From Haloferax gibbonsii ATCC 33959 (GTDB lineage Archaea; Halobacteriota; Halobacteria; Halobacteriales; Haloferacaceae), in the NCBI RefSeq assembly GCF_000336775.1, contig NZ_AOLJ01000018.1:10938-74937 (forward strand): a DNA stretch of 64,000 bases, read 5' to 3'. This document shows positions 51,886 through 59,978 of this stretch, in pieces (the first letter of the stretch is position 1; every line of letters begins with the position of its first letter). Position numbers and translations under genes: made by a program. The notes beneath the pieces were generated by a model. The model searched no databases and was not told the DNA's origin. It saw nothing but the letters and a program-made list of their open reading frames with translations.

Positions 51886-54850
51886 TGGTGATACTACCCT
51901 CTCCCTCGGGCGTCGGTATATGTCTATCCACTAAGAGTGCCGCGGGGTCCTGCAGCAACAGATAGCCCGTCGCGAGACACGCGCTCGCGACCGCGAGGCC
52001 GAGGCCCGCGAGCACCATCCCGGCGATGACGCCGGGCGAGAACGCCGGCGTGAGCGCCACGCCGAACACGCGGAGTTCGCCGACCGACAGAAGCGCCGTC
52101 ACGGCCGCGGTGGCGATGACGAAGGCGGCGGCCGAAGCGACGAGTCCGACTTTGAGCGTGTCGAAGAGGACGAGCCGGAGGATGTCGGTCCGGCGCGCCC
52201 CGGTCGCGCGGTACACGCCGATGGTCTTCCGAACGCCGTAGGTGCTCCGCGTGAACGCGGCGGTCGTGCTCCCGACGGTCATGAGGCTCACCAGCGCGAC
52301 GACCGCGGCGAGGAGCACTTCGAGGTTCCCGAAGACGAGCTGAATCGCCTGCGCGATGCCGCCGCCGCTCGTGTAGCGACCGCTCCCCGCGAGCGCGGTC
52401 GCCAACCGCTCGTCGCCGCGGACGCGATACGTGAGCGTGGCCGGTTCGCTCGCGCCGACCTGCGACGAGACGGTGTACTCTCCGGCCGGGCGCTGTGGGA
52501 GAGTCGCCGAGACGCGACGACTCCCGCCCGGTGCGAGCGAGACGGCCCGTTCGACGTCAGTCCCCGGACCCCGAATAGTCACGGTCGTGTTCAGTCGCTG
52601 TGTCCACGGGTTGGTGAGCCGCGCCGTCACCGTCGGCGACGTGAACAGCGTCGGCGTCTGCGGCGAGAGAGAGAGCGTCTGGACCGGCCGCCGAGTCGCG
52701 TCCTCGGAGACGGTCACCGTGGTGTTACGCTGTTGGGAGCCGGCACGCGCGGACACGACGTACGTCCCCGTCTCGTTGAACCGGACGCGGGCCGTCCCGC
52801 TCGCGTCCGTCGTTCGGCGCTGGCCATCGACCGAAACCGTCGCGTTCGCGACCGGCTCGCCGCCCCGCGAGACGCTGATTCGCGGCGCGCCCCCGACCGG
52901 TATCGACGCGGGAACGCTCACGCCGAGCGACTCGACGACGCGGCCTCGCTCGTCGACCGTCACCGACTTGGTCACGTCGGCCACGGAGAGAGAAACGGTC
53001 CCCGCAGGCGGCGTCTCGAACGCGACGAACGTCGTCTTCGACCGGCGACTGGGCACCGAGAGTGCGGTCTTCGCAGTCGCGTCCCCGAGCGTGACGGAGA
53101 CGGACCGGGAGGCGTCGCTCAGCCCGAGATTCGTGGCCTCGACGGCGACGCCGAAGCTCCCGTCTCGGCGCGTGACCGTCGCGTCCGTGACCACGATTGT
53201 CGACGCGTTCGCGTCTCCGCTGGCGAGGCCGCTGGTTCTGATGAACTGAACCCCGTCTCGCCCAGTCGTCGTGAGGTGGCGCGCCGTGTCCAGCGACACG
53301 AGGAGTTGGTCGTCTTGGACGCCGGTGCCCGCAAACCGGCCCACGATTTCGATTCGCGTGATGCCGGGCGTCGTGCTGCCCCCGAGAACGAGCGTGTCGC
53401 CGACACCGAGGCCGGTCGCCTCGGCGAGACTCGCCCCGATGAGCGCCTCGTCGTCTCCGGTCGGTTCCCGTCCCGTCGTCAGCGCCGTGTGCGCCAGCGA
53501 CTCGTACGCGGAGTAGTTCACCCCCCGCGCGACGAACGGCGTGTTTCGGTACACCTCGAAGAGGAGAATCTCCGGACTGACCGCGACGCCCTGACTGCGG
53601 AGCGCAGACGCGTACGATTCCGGGACGTTACTCGCGATGGGATGGGGTGCGTCCGGCTCCGTAATCGTCTGTTGGCCGACGCCCGAAAGCGGGCCGACCG
53701 CGCCGATAACGGCCGACAGCAACAGCACCACGCCCATGAACACGCTCAGCGTTGCGACGGTGGGGACGGTCGCCTCCCACCCGAGCAATCGCGTCTCGAA
53801 GAGTCCTGCGAGCGGCGACCGCGACTGGTCGTCGGCGGACTGACCCGACGACGACAGTCGGTCCAGCGGTTTCGTCGCCTCTGGGTACGACGCTGTCAGG
53901 CCGGCGACGACGCCGGCGACGAGCAGCACGGCGGTCGCCAGTCCGAGCAGTTGGATGACCGGCGGCGTAAGTGCGAGCGCAAGGGAGGTCGGGAGGCCGG
54001 CGTAAACCGCCGCGTTCAGGACCGCACGGACGAGGATGACGCCGATGCTGTATCCGAGCGCCAGTCCGACGGCCGCGAGCGTGATGGCGCGGAGCGTGTA
54101 CACGCCGACGATTTGCCGCGGCGTCGCGCCCGTCGAGCGGAGCACGGCGATGTCCGGGCGTCGCTCCTTGACCGTGAGTCGGATGACGCTGTACGTCGTC
54201 ACCCCGACGAGAATGCCGCTCGCGAGCGTCGCGAGTTGGAGCAGGCGGACCAGTTGGTCGGTCCCGCGGACGAAAAACTGGAGCGCCGACAACAGCGGCG
54301 TCGCCGGTGCGCCGTCCGTCCGTTCGATGGTGACCACCTCGGTCGCCTCGAACGCTGAAACCGTCTCGGCACGGGTGAGATACCAGCCGTCTCGGAGGAC
54401 CTGATGGCCGGAGCGGTCCGTAACCGTGACCGACGTCGCCGTCTCGTCCGTTGCGAGCGAGACGGTCTCGCCGGCGGGCGGTCCGCCGACGACGGCGAGC
54501 GTTCCGGGGTCCGGACGGGGGAAGTCGATTGTTTGCCCCCGGACGGTGAGTTCCGAGACGCCCGGCGGGACGCCGACAACCGTCGCGGGCGTCCCGTCGA
54601 CGGTCGCCCCAACGAGGACGAGTCGGACGTCGGAGTCGGACCCGCTCGCGTCCGCGACGCTCGACGGGGAGTCAACGCGCTCGACGTGATAGCTCGTCCC
54701 GAACTCGTCGGAGATGGTCGTCGTCTGCTGGCCGAGCGAGACGCCGAGAATGGCGGCACCGACGAGAAAAGAGACGGTGAGGGCGATGACGAGCACGGCG
54801 AGTGTGTCGCGCGTCTCCCAACTGAACGAAAGCGCTCGACGGTAGCCCAT
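51878..54850 (-). CDS. Large FtsX-type ABC permease (1)
   Basis: 990 residues, same plan as the second permease: N-terminal helix and domain (about 10-190), FtsX core (about 195-320, KERRPDIAVLRSTGATPRQI), helix near 370-395, long extracytoplasmic region (about 400-850) with Ig-like modules (VAVEATNLGLSDASRSVSV; TTDASGTARVRFNETGTYVV), and a second core (about 855-975, TYGVRKTIGVYRATGARRTDIL). The two permeases share GATGA-type coupling segments and are paralogues, so a heterodimer is likely. First gene of the operon. Confidence 0.9.
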   Translation of the reverse strand: MGYRRALSFSWETRDTLAVLVIALTVSFLVGAAILGVSLGQQTTTISDEFGTSYHVERVDSPSSVADASGSDSDVRLVLVGATVDGTPATVVGVPPGVSELTVRGQTIDFPRPDPGTLAVVGGPPAGETVSLATDETATSVTVTDRSGHQVLRDGWYLTRAETVSAFEATEVVTIERTDGAPATPLLSALQFFVRGTDQLVRLLQLATLASGILVGVTTYSVIRLTVKERRPDIAVLRSTGATPRQIVGVYTLRAITLAAVGLALGYSIGVILVRAVLNAAVYAGLPTSLALALTPPVIQLLGLATAVLLVAGVVAGLTASYPEATKPLDRLSSSGQSADDQSRSPLAGLFETRLLGWEATVPTVATLSVFMGVVLLLSAVIGAVGPLSGVGQQTITEPDAPHPIASNVPESYASALRSQGVAVSPEILLFEVYRNTPFVARGVNYSAYESLAHTALTTGREPTGDDEALIGASLAEATGLGVGDTLVLGGSTTPGITRIEIVGRFAGTGVQDDQLLVSLDTARHLTTTGRDGVQFIRTSGLASGDANASTIVVTDATVTRRDGSFGVAVEATNLGLSDASRSVSVTLGDATAKTALSVPSRRSKTTFVAFETPPAGTVSLSVADVTKSVTVDERGRVVESLGVSVPASIPVGGAPRISVSRGGEPVANATVSVDGQRRTTDASGTARVRFNETGTYVVSARAGSQQRNTTVTVSEDATRRPVQTLSLSPQTPTLFTSPTVTARLTNPWTQRLNTTVTIRGPGTDVERAVSLAPGGSRRVSATLPQRPAGEYTVSSQVGASEPATLTYRVRGDERLATALAGSGRYTSGGGIAQAIQLVFGNLEVLLAAVVALVSLMTVGSTTAAFTRSTYGVRKTIGVYRATGARRTDILRLVLFDTLKVGLVASAAAFVIATAAVTALLSVGELRVFGVALTPAFSPGVIAGMVLAGLGLAVASACLATGYLLLQDPAALLVDRHIPTPEGEGSITNE

Positions 54851-55029
54851 TAGTGTTCTCTATCGCGAGACTCGCGAGCGCTCACATTAAGTGTGTGTGG
54901 TTCCGCTGACTCATCGGTCAGACGACACTCACACGGCAGTTCGAAGCTGCCGATGACCGCCGGCGCAGTCAAAATCGGTTGCGCCGCAGGGCCTCGACCC
55001 GTCACGCAGAGCGCGACTGAATCGAGGTG

Positions 55030-56010
55030 TTAGTTAGCCCGCAGACGCGCCGCACCGATGAGCGCAACCAGCGAGACGAGCGCCGGCAACACGCCGAACC
55101 CTGGCGCTTGGCTCTCCGTCTCCGTCGGCGTCTCGGTCGTCACCGGGTCGGAGGTCGTGGTCGGCTCGGCGACCGTGATCGTCGCCGATTCGCCCCCGAC
55201 AGAGAGGTTGTACGTCCCCGCCTGCTGGAACGCCGGGAGGAACACGACCGTCGATTCGTTGCCGGGTTCGAGGTCGGTGACGGTCTTGGTCGACTCAATC
55301 GACCCATCGACCGTGAGATTGACCGTCGCGTTCGTCGTCACGTCCCCGTCGTTCAGGACGGTCGCCGTGGCTTCGACGCTCTCGCCGGTTTCGACGTCGG
55401 TCGTCGCGACTGAGAGGTTGGTGACGGTCGTCGACGCCGTGTCGCCGTCGCCGCCGCCGGAGTCACCGCCACCATCGCTATCGTCTCCATCGTCACCGGA
55501 GCCACCGCCGCCGCCAGACGAGGAGGTCGTTATCTCGAGTTGTGCGGACCGCTCATCGCCGATGCTGTAGTCGTTACCGTCCTCGTCGCCCAGCGCGTTG
55601 ACCTCGGGCGTGACCATGGTTTCGGCCGTGCTCGTCGCGTTCCCTTCGACCGTGACGGTGGCGACGACCACGTGGCCGGTCTGGTTCGTATCGAGCCCGT
55701 AGCCGGTGAGCATCGCGGAGCTGTTGTCACTCGCGTACGTCGTGTTGACCTCCGCCGCCTCGTGGCTGAACGCGACCTGCGTGATAGCCGCAGTATCGTT
55801 CGCGACCGAGAACGAGATATTGGCCGCGCCGACGCCGCCCGAGGCGTTCGTCACGACCACGTCGAACGTCGCCGCCTCGCCGTTCGTAACCGTCTGACCC
55901 GTCGGTTCGAGTGCGACGTCCGTCGACCCGGCCGCGGCGCTCACCCCTGGCGCGACAGCGAGCGCGAAAACCAGAAGCAGAAGGTAGCCGTGGCGCGCGT
56001 TCAGTTTCAT
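55030..56010 (-). CDS. PGF-CTERM surface protein, cohesin-like plus CARDB
   Basis: 326 residues. Signal peptide (1-26), cohesin-like domain (about 28-160: NGEAATFDVVVTNASGGVGA, HVVVATVTVEGN, ALGDEDGNDYSIGDE), Gly/Asp linker (about 163-190), CARDB-like module (about 192-285: VTNLSVATTDVETGESVEA), short stalk and anchor APGFGVLPALVSLVALIG with RLRAN. No dockerin gene adjoins it, so it may host dockerins encoded elsewhere, such as those at 32117 or 59971. Confidence 0.9.
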   Translation of the reverse strand: MKLNARHGYLLLLVFALAVAPGVSAAAGSTDVALEPTGQTVTNGEAATFDVVVTNASGGVGAANISFSVANDTAAITQVAFSHEAAEVNTTYASDNSSAMLTGYGLDTNQTGHVVVATVTVEGNATSTAETMVTPEVNALGDEDGNDYSIGDERSAQLEITTSSSGGGGGSGDDGDDSDGGGDSGGGDGDTASTTVTNLSVATTDVETGESVEATATVLNDGDVTTNATVNLTVDGSIESTKTVTDLEPGNESTVVFLPAFQQAGTYNLSVGGESATITVAEPTTTSDPVTTETPTETESQAPGFGVLPALVSLVALIGAARLRAN

Positions 56011-56327
56011 GTCGCATCCCCCAAACGGTTGGGCGCTGTCCAGACGACTCGCGTTGAACCGGGCGTGTTCGAAGAACTCATAGTTGGTTTCGGGTTGTCC
56101 GTCGAACTATCACGGATCACGCACGGCGTGGATTGCGCGAAGCCGTCGGTAACGGCGGTCGGCAGCAGCCCCTCACGCGTCGTACTGCCGTGAATCGCCG
56201 TGCGAGCACGTGATTACTCGACGTTCACGATATGACAAGAAGAATCAACCATGCTAATTGTTACGGTCAGTCGGAGGGTTGCCACTTCCGCCGCTTGGCA
56301 GTCGCCGAGGGGGTGAATGAGCCCGCG
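56011..56327. other. Intergenic region upstream of the 55030 cohesin gene
   Basis: The 317 bp contain the promoter region of the cohesin gene, an AT-rich patch near 56230-56265 and imperfect inverted repeats (for example CGGCAG near 56160 with CTGCCG near 56186). No frame with coding bias is seen. Confidence 0.5.
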
Positions 56328-56705
56328 TCACGCGTGGGCGTCGAGGCCGGCACCGACTTTGTCGACGACGTCGAACAGCGCTTCCGGGAGCGGTTCGTCG
56401 TCCGGGAGTCCGACCGTTTTCACGAGGTCCGAATCGACCGTTTCGAGCGCGGGCGAACGAGACGTCTCCCAGCCGGTGACGACGAGCGGTTGGGAATCGT
56501 CCACGTTCCGAGTGACGCGCGCGGCGACTCCCCCTCGATAGGACGGCGGCGCGTGGAGACAGACGACGACCGTCGGATCTTTCGATGAGACGAGTCGGCG
56601 AAGGGGCGCGGTCTCGGTCACGTATCGGATTTCGACGTCGCCCCGCGGATGCCAAGCTCGCTCTGGCGGTGGTCCGTAGACGAGAACCCGTGGTGGCGGT
56701 GCCAT
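56328..56705 (-). CDS. Receiver-like small protein, unknown
   Basis: 125 residues. Alternating strands and helices (PRVLVYGPP, VEIRYVTETA, KDPTVVVCLHAPP, QPLVVTGWE) suggest a receiver- or Rossmann-like fold, but the position of the phospho-acceptor Asp after the third strand is not conserved. Possibly a degenerate receiver. Stand-alone gene with an AT-rich promoter (56710-56760). Low certainty of function. Confidence 0.65.
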   Translation of the reverse strand: MAPPPRVLVYGPPPERAWHPRGDVEIRYVTETAPLRRLVSSKDPTVVVCLHAPPSYRGGVAARVTRNVDDSQPLVVTGWETSRSPALETVDSDLVKTVGLPDDEPLPEALFDVVDKVGAGLDAHA

Positions 56706-56876
56706 AAGCTATCACACCACACTTCGCAGAGCAGACATATAAACATTAGATACGCTGACAGATTCGGGGTGGGAGGCGAGCGGTCTATCGTCGGAACGGA
56801 AGGTGGCGTCGGGGACAACACACGCGGTCGCCGCGGTGGACAGCCGCCCGCCAACGTTCCCGCGAGAGACGCCCGG

Positions 56877-57722
56877 TCAGTCCCGCTTTTCCTTTCGCTC
56901 CCTCGTAATCATCGACTCGCGGATGTCCTGTAACCGCTCCGTGCCGCGGAGTTCGGACATGTTCACGCCGAGCGCGCCCGAATCCTCGTCGGTCGCGACG
57001 CCGCTCGTGAGGATGCTCCGGACGCCCTCCTCGACGGTCATGTCGATGTCGTACACGTCGTCGGCGGGGATGTAGGTGAGCAGGCCGCCGGTGACCGGGT
57101 TGGGCGCGAGCGGGAGAAACATCGAGACCATCTCCGTGTGGCCGGTCGACTGTTCGATGGTCGCGGGGGAGCCGCCCGTCTGGAAGCCGAGCACGTACAC
57201 GTCGTCGTCGAAACACTGGACGAGTTTCACGTCCTGGAACTCGTCGGCACCCTCGTCGAGCACCACGTCGCCCATGCGGCGGAAGCTCTTGTACACCGTG
57301 CCGATACCCGGAATCGAGGAGATGACGAGGTCGAACACGCCGATGATTTTCTCGCCGTACTGGTTGCGGCCGACGGTCCCCACGACCGCGACGATGGCGA
57401 AGAGGACGAGCAGGGCGACCAGTTCGGTGAAGAAGTCGACGACGAACGAGTAGATACCGAGGTCGATGAGGAGCGTGATGAACTCGACGCTCTCGAAGCG
57501 GCTGATGATGCCCGCCCAGCGGAGCAGGTCGATGAACGGTTCGAGGGCGTTTCTGACGAAGTCGATGCCGACCCGGAGGACGTAGAGCGTGATGACGATG
57601 GGGATCATGATCGCCACGCCCGTCAGCAGCGTGTTGTACGCCCGTTCGTACAGGGATTGGCCGGTCTCTTTGGCGCTCACGGCGAGCGTTCCCGGCGAGC
57701 GCGGAGGGTCTGCGGAGGACAC
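56877..57722 (-). CDS. DUF502 membrane protein
   Basis: 281 residues from GTG 57722. A longer ATG frame begins 351 bp upstream but that part is Arg-rich, and a TATA element at 57746-57754 predicts transcription from about the GTG. Two membrane helices (about 27-50 and 76-115) flank ALEPFIDLLRWAG; the soluble domain has SSIPGIGTVYKSFRRMGDVVL, VYVLGFQTG, EMVSMFLPLAPNPVTGGLL and VEEGVRSILTSG, all DUF502 hallmarks. Function unknown; the family occurs widely in bacteria, plants (COV) and haloarchaea. Confidence 0.88.
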   Translation of the reverse strand: MSSADPPRSPGTLAVSAKETGQSLYERAYNTLLTGVAIMIPIVITLYVLRVGIDFVRNALEPFIDLLRWAGIISRFESVEFITLLIDLGIYSFVVDFFTELVALLVLFAIVAVVGTVGRNQYGEKIIGVFDLVISSIPGIGTVYKSFRRMGDVVLDEGADEFQDVKLVQCFDDDVYVLGFQTGGSPATIEQSTGHTEMVSMFLPLAPNPVTGGLLTYIPADDVYDIDMTVEEGVRSILTSGVATDEDSGALGVNMSELRGTERLQDIRESMITRERKEKRD

Positions 57723-57745
57723 GGCGGGAGATTCATGTGGGCCGT

Positions 57746-57754
57746 GAAAATAGT
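57746..57754 (-). promoter_or_regulatory. TATA box deciding the DUF502 start
   Basis: ACTATTTTC on the minus strand is centred 28 bp before GTG 57722. This supports a leaderless transcript beginning at that codon and argues against the long upstream ATG. Confidence 0.5.
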
Positions 57755-57940
57755 GTCGGCAGTCGAACCGTCTGGATTTTCGAGACGCGCTGCGGCGGAG
57801 TCGCTTGCGAGGCGGGAGGCGACGGGCGAGTCGCGTAGAACGACGGAAAACGGGGACCGAAGCGGGCCGGATGGATTCGCGGGAGCCGTGAGCGACGACG
57901 GAAGCCGAGACGGTGGCCCGTGCCGTCCCGAAGGCGGGGG

Positions 57941-58141
57941 TCAGGAGACGACTTCGAACCGACCGACCGAGAGGTCGACCGCGAGCTGCTCGCGCGGGTA
58001 GACGAACTCCTCGTCGTCGTACATCGTCCGGACGGTCTCGTCTTCGATTTCCACCACCGTCTGTTCCGTACACAGCGTCGAATGCCGGATGGTCGACCCC
58101 TCCGTGATCACGTGCGGGGCGACCTCGAGTGTTTGTGCCAT
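57941..58141 (-). CDS. Small beta-rich hypothetical protein
   Basis: 66 residues: MAQTLEVAPHVITEGSTIRH, then CTEQTVVEIEDETVRTMYDD and LAVDLSVGRFEVVS, a short all-beta pattern. One Cys, no export signal. Upstream AT-rich DNA (58150-58200) has TATA-like elements. Similar short proteins occur in haloarchaea; no function known to me. Confidence 0.7.
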   Translation of the reverse strand: MAQTLEVAPHVITEGSTIRHSTLCTEQTVVEIEDETVRTMYDDEEFVYPREQLAVDLSVGRFEVVS

Positions 58142-58418
58142 CGTTTCACTAACGCACGGTTTACGATATAATTCTTTCGACGTTTCGGAGATACGCTATT
58201 GAAATGTAGCTATATAGTGGTATTGTCGGGTTGATTGTTCACTTTCTATTCCACTCTCTTTCGAACTGGTCGGAGCGGTACCGACGAGACAGGAGCCGAG
58301 GCAGTCCGAGGCGAGGCTCGACGGAGCGTTTGACTCGCGTCCGAGTCGTCGGCGTCGCCACTCGTCGAGCCTCGCGTCGGTCAGCACGTCCCGGTCGTCG
58401 AGCCTCCCGCTCGGGGCG

Positions 58419-59024
58419 TCAGTCGCGCTCGAACGGGTCGTGCTCGGGGAGTTCGTCGTCGAGGACGGCCGCCACGGCGTCGACGAACGCGTCGTGCGCC
58501 GACAGCGTCTCGCGGAGCGCCTCGTAGTAGGCGACGGTGTCGCCCGCGAGGAAGTGCGAGTCGACGCGCCAGAGCGTCCGCCCGGTGCCGAACTCGCCCG
58601 CTGGGAGGTCGTCGCGGTCCTCGCGCACCTCGTCCAACGCCGCGACGAGTCGCTCGCGGAGCGCCGCGTACGGCGAGTCGCCCGAGAAGTCGGCGTCGCC
58701 GTGGATGCCGTCTTCGAGGTGGAGTTCGAGTCGGAACTGTCCGCGCTGGAGGGCGCGCGGCGTCGGGTAGTGTTCGAAGTGGAGGTCGTAGCCGTGGTCG
58801 CGACCGAGCTCCCACGCCGTGGGCGTGACGCGGCCCCACGGCTTCCCCGAGTCGAGGGCGTGCCACGTGTGGGGTCCCGCCGGCGGCGACGCGCGGAGGT
58901 AGTCGGCCCACTCGTACTGGAGGACCTCACGAGCGAGCTTCGCTACGGCGTCGCGGGTCGCGTCGACCTGTAGCTCGTAGTCGAGATAGAAGCTCGTTTC
59001 GTCCGCGGTGTCCGGGCCGTTCAT
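58419..59024 (-). CDS. Hypothetical soluble protein
   Basis: 201 residues, acidic, no export signal. SFYLDYELQVDATRDAVAKL near the start, ASPPAGPHTWHALDSGKPWG and TLWRVDSHFLAGDTVAYYEA later. Several conserved-looking Trp, His and Asp could form a small active site, but no family is recognised. It stands alone between a 277-bp gap and the surface-protein pair. Confidence 0.75.
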   Translation of the reverse strand: MNGPDTADETSFYLDYELQVDATRDAVAKLAREVLQYEWADYLRASPPAGPHTWHALDSGKPWGRVTPTAWELGRDHGYDLHFEHYPTPRALQRGQFRLELHLEDGIHGDADFSGDSPYAALRERLVAALDEVREDRDDLPAGEFGTGRTLWRVDSHFLAGDTVAYYEALRETLSAHDAFVDAVAAVLDDELPEHDPFERD

Positions 59025-59087
59025 ACCTCCCTGCTAGACGCCCACACGGATAAAGATTCGACACGGGCCCTGAGAGCCCGCGTTCGC

Positions 59088-59978
59088 TCAGTCCTCGCGT
59101 CGCGCCCGGCGTCCGAACCCGAACAGGAACGCCGCGATGGCTGCGACCGCGGGAGCGACGCCGAAACCGGGCACGCCGGTCGCCGTGGTCCGGCGCTCGG
59201 TCGTGGTCTCGGTCGCGGTTGCAGACTGCGTGGTCGCCTGCGGAGTCGTCTCAGCGCCGTCAGTCGCCGTCGGACTCGCGGTCGACGCGGGTGGCGCGGG
59301 TGACTGCGACGCCGACTCGGTCGTCGCGGGCTGGTCGGTCGCGTCGTCCGACTCGTCGTCCGCGTCGGAGTCGCCGTCCGACCCGGAGTCCGGACCATCG
59401 CCGTCGTCACCACCGTCGTTCGGGTCGTCGTCACCACCGCTCCCGCCACCACCACTCCCGCCACCGCCGGACGACTCCGAGACCGAGAGGTCGAGTCCCG
59501 ACGTATCGGTGACGGTGTAGGAGTTCCCGTCCTCGTCGCCGAGAGCGGACACGGACACGTCGAGCGCGCCGTCGCCGGTGGCGTCGGCGGTCTCGACGGT
59601 GACGGTCGCGACGGCCACCGAACCAGCGTCGTCGGTGTCGAGGCCGATGACGCCAATCGACGCGGCCGTGCGACGCTCGTCGTACGACACGTCCCGCAGC
59701 CGCGGGTCGGTGCCGTCGGGCGTTGCGACCTCGGTGATGCGACCGACCGACGCGTCGTCGAGTTCGACCGTCAGGTTGTACGCGCCGACGCCGGCGTCGG
59801 CGCTGTCGACGACGATATCGAACGTCCGCGTCGAGTCGGGTTCGACGGTCGCCGCGTCGGCGTCGAAGCCGACGGTCGTGTCGGTCGCGGCGACCACGGG
59901 CGGCGCGACGGCGCTCAGACAGACGAGCGCCGCGAGCACCGCGAGCGCGGCTCGGTCGGGCAGCTTCGTCTTACGCAT
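59088..59978 (-). CDS. PGF-CTERM surface protein with cohesin-like domain
   Basis: 296 residues. Signal peptide (about 1-30), cohesin-like domain (about 31-165: DSTRTFDIVVDSADAGVGAY, SVAVATVTVETAD, ALGDEDGNSYTVTD), Gly/Asp-rich linker (170-225), Thr/Ser-rich stalk and anchor VPGFGVAPAVAAIAAFLFGF with RRARRED. The start overlaps the stop of the nucleotidase-like gene by eight bases, so the two are coupled. It is a likely surface tether for the dockerin on its neighbour. Confidence 0.92.
   Translation of the reverse strand: MRKTKLPDRAALAVLAALVCLSAVAPPVVAATDTTVGFDADAATVEPDSTRTFDIVVDSADAGVGAYNLTVELDDASVGRITEVATPDGTDPRLRDVSYDERRTAASIGVIGLDTDDAGSVAVATVTVETADATGDGALDVSVSALGDEDGNSYTVTDTSGLDLSVSESSGGGGSGGGGSGGDDDPNDGGDDGDGPDSGSDGDSDADDESDDATDQPATTESASQSPAPPASTASPTATDGAETTPQATTQSATATETTTERRTTATGVPGFGVAPAVAAIAAFLFGFGRRARRED

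Noticed and set aside
57723-58073. N-terminal extension of the DUF502 gene to an ATG at 58073
   Set aside because: The extension is Arg-rich without family similarity and overlaps the small gene at 57941; a TATA box places transcription at GTG 57722.
58142-58418. Short inverted repeats in the gap, e.g. GACTCG-CGTC-CGAGTC
   Set aside because: Six-base arms are expected by chance in GC-rich DNA and no gene or T-tract is suitably placed.
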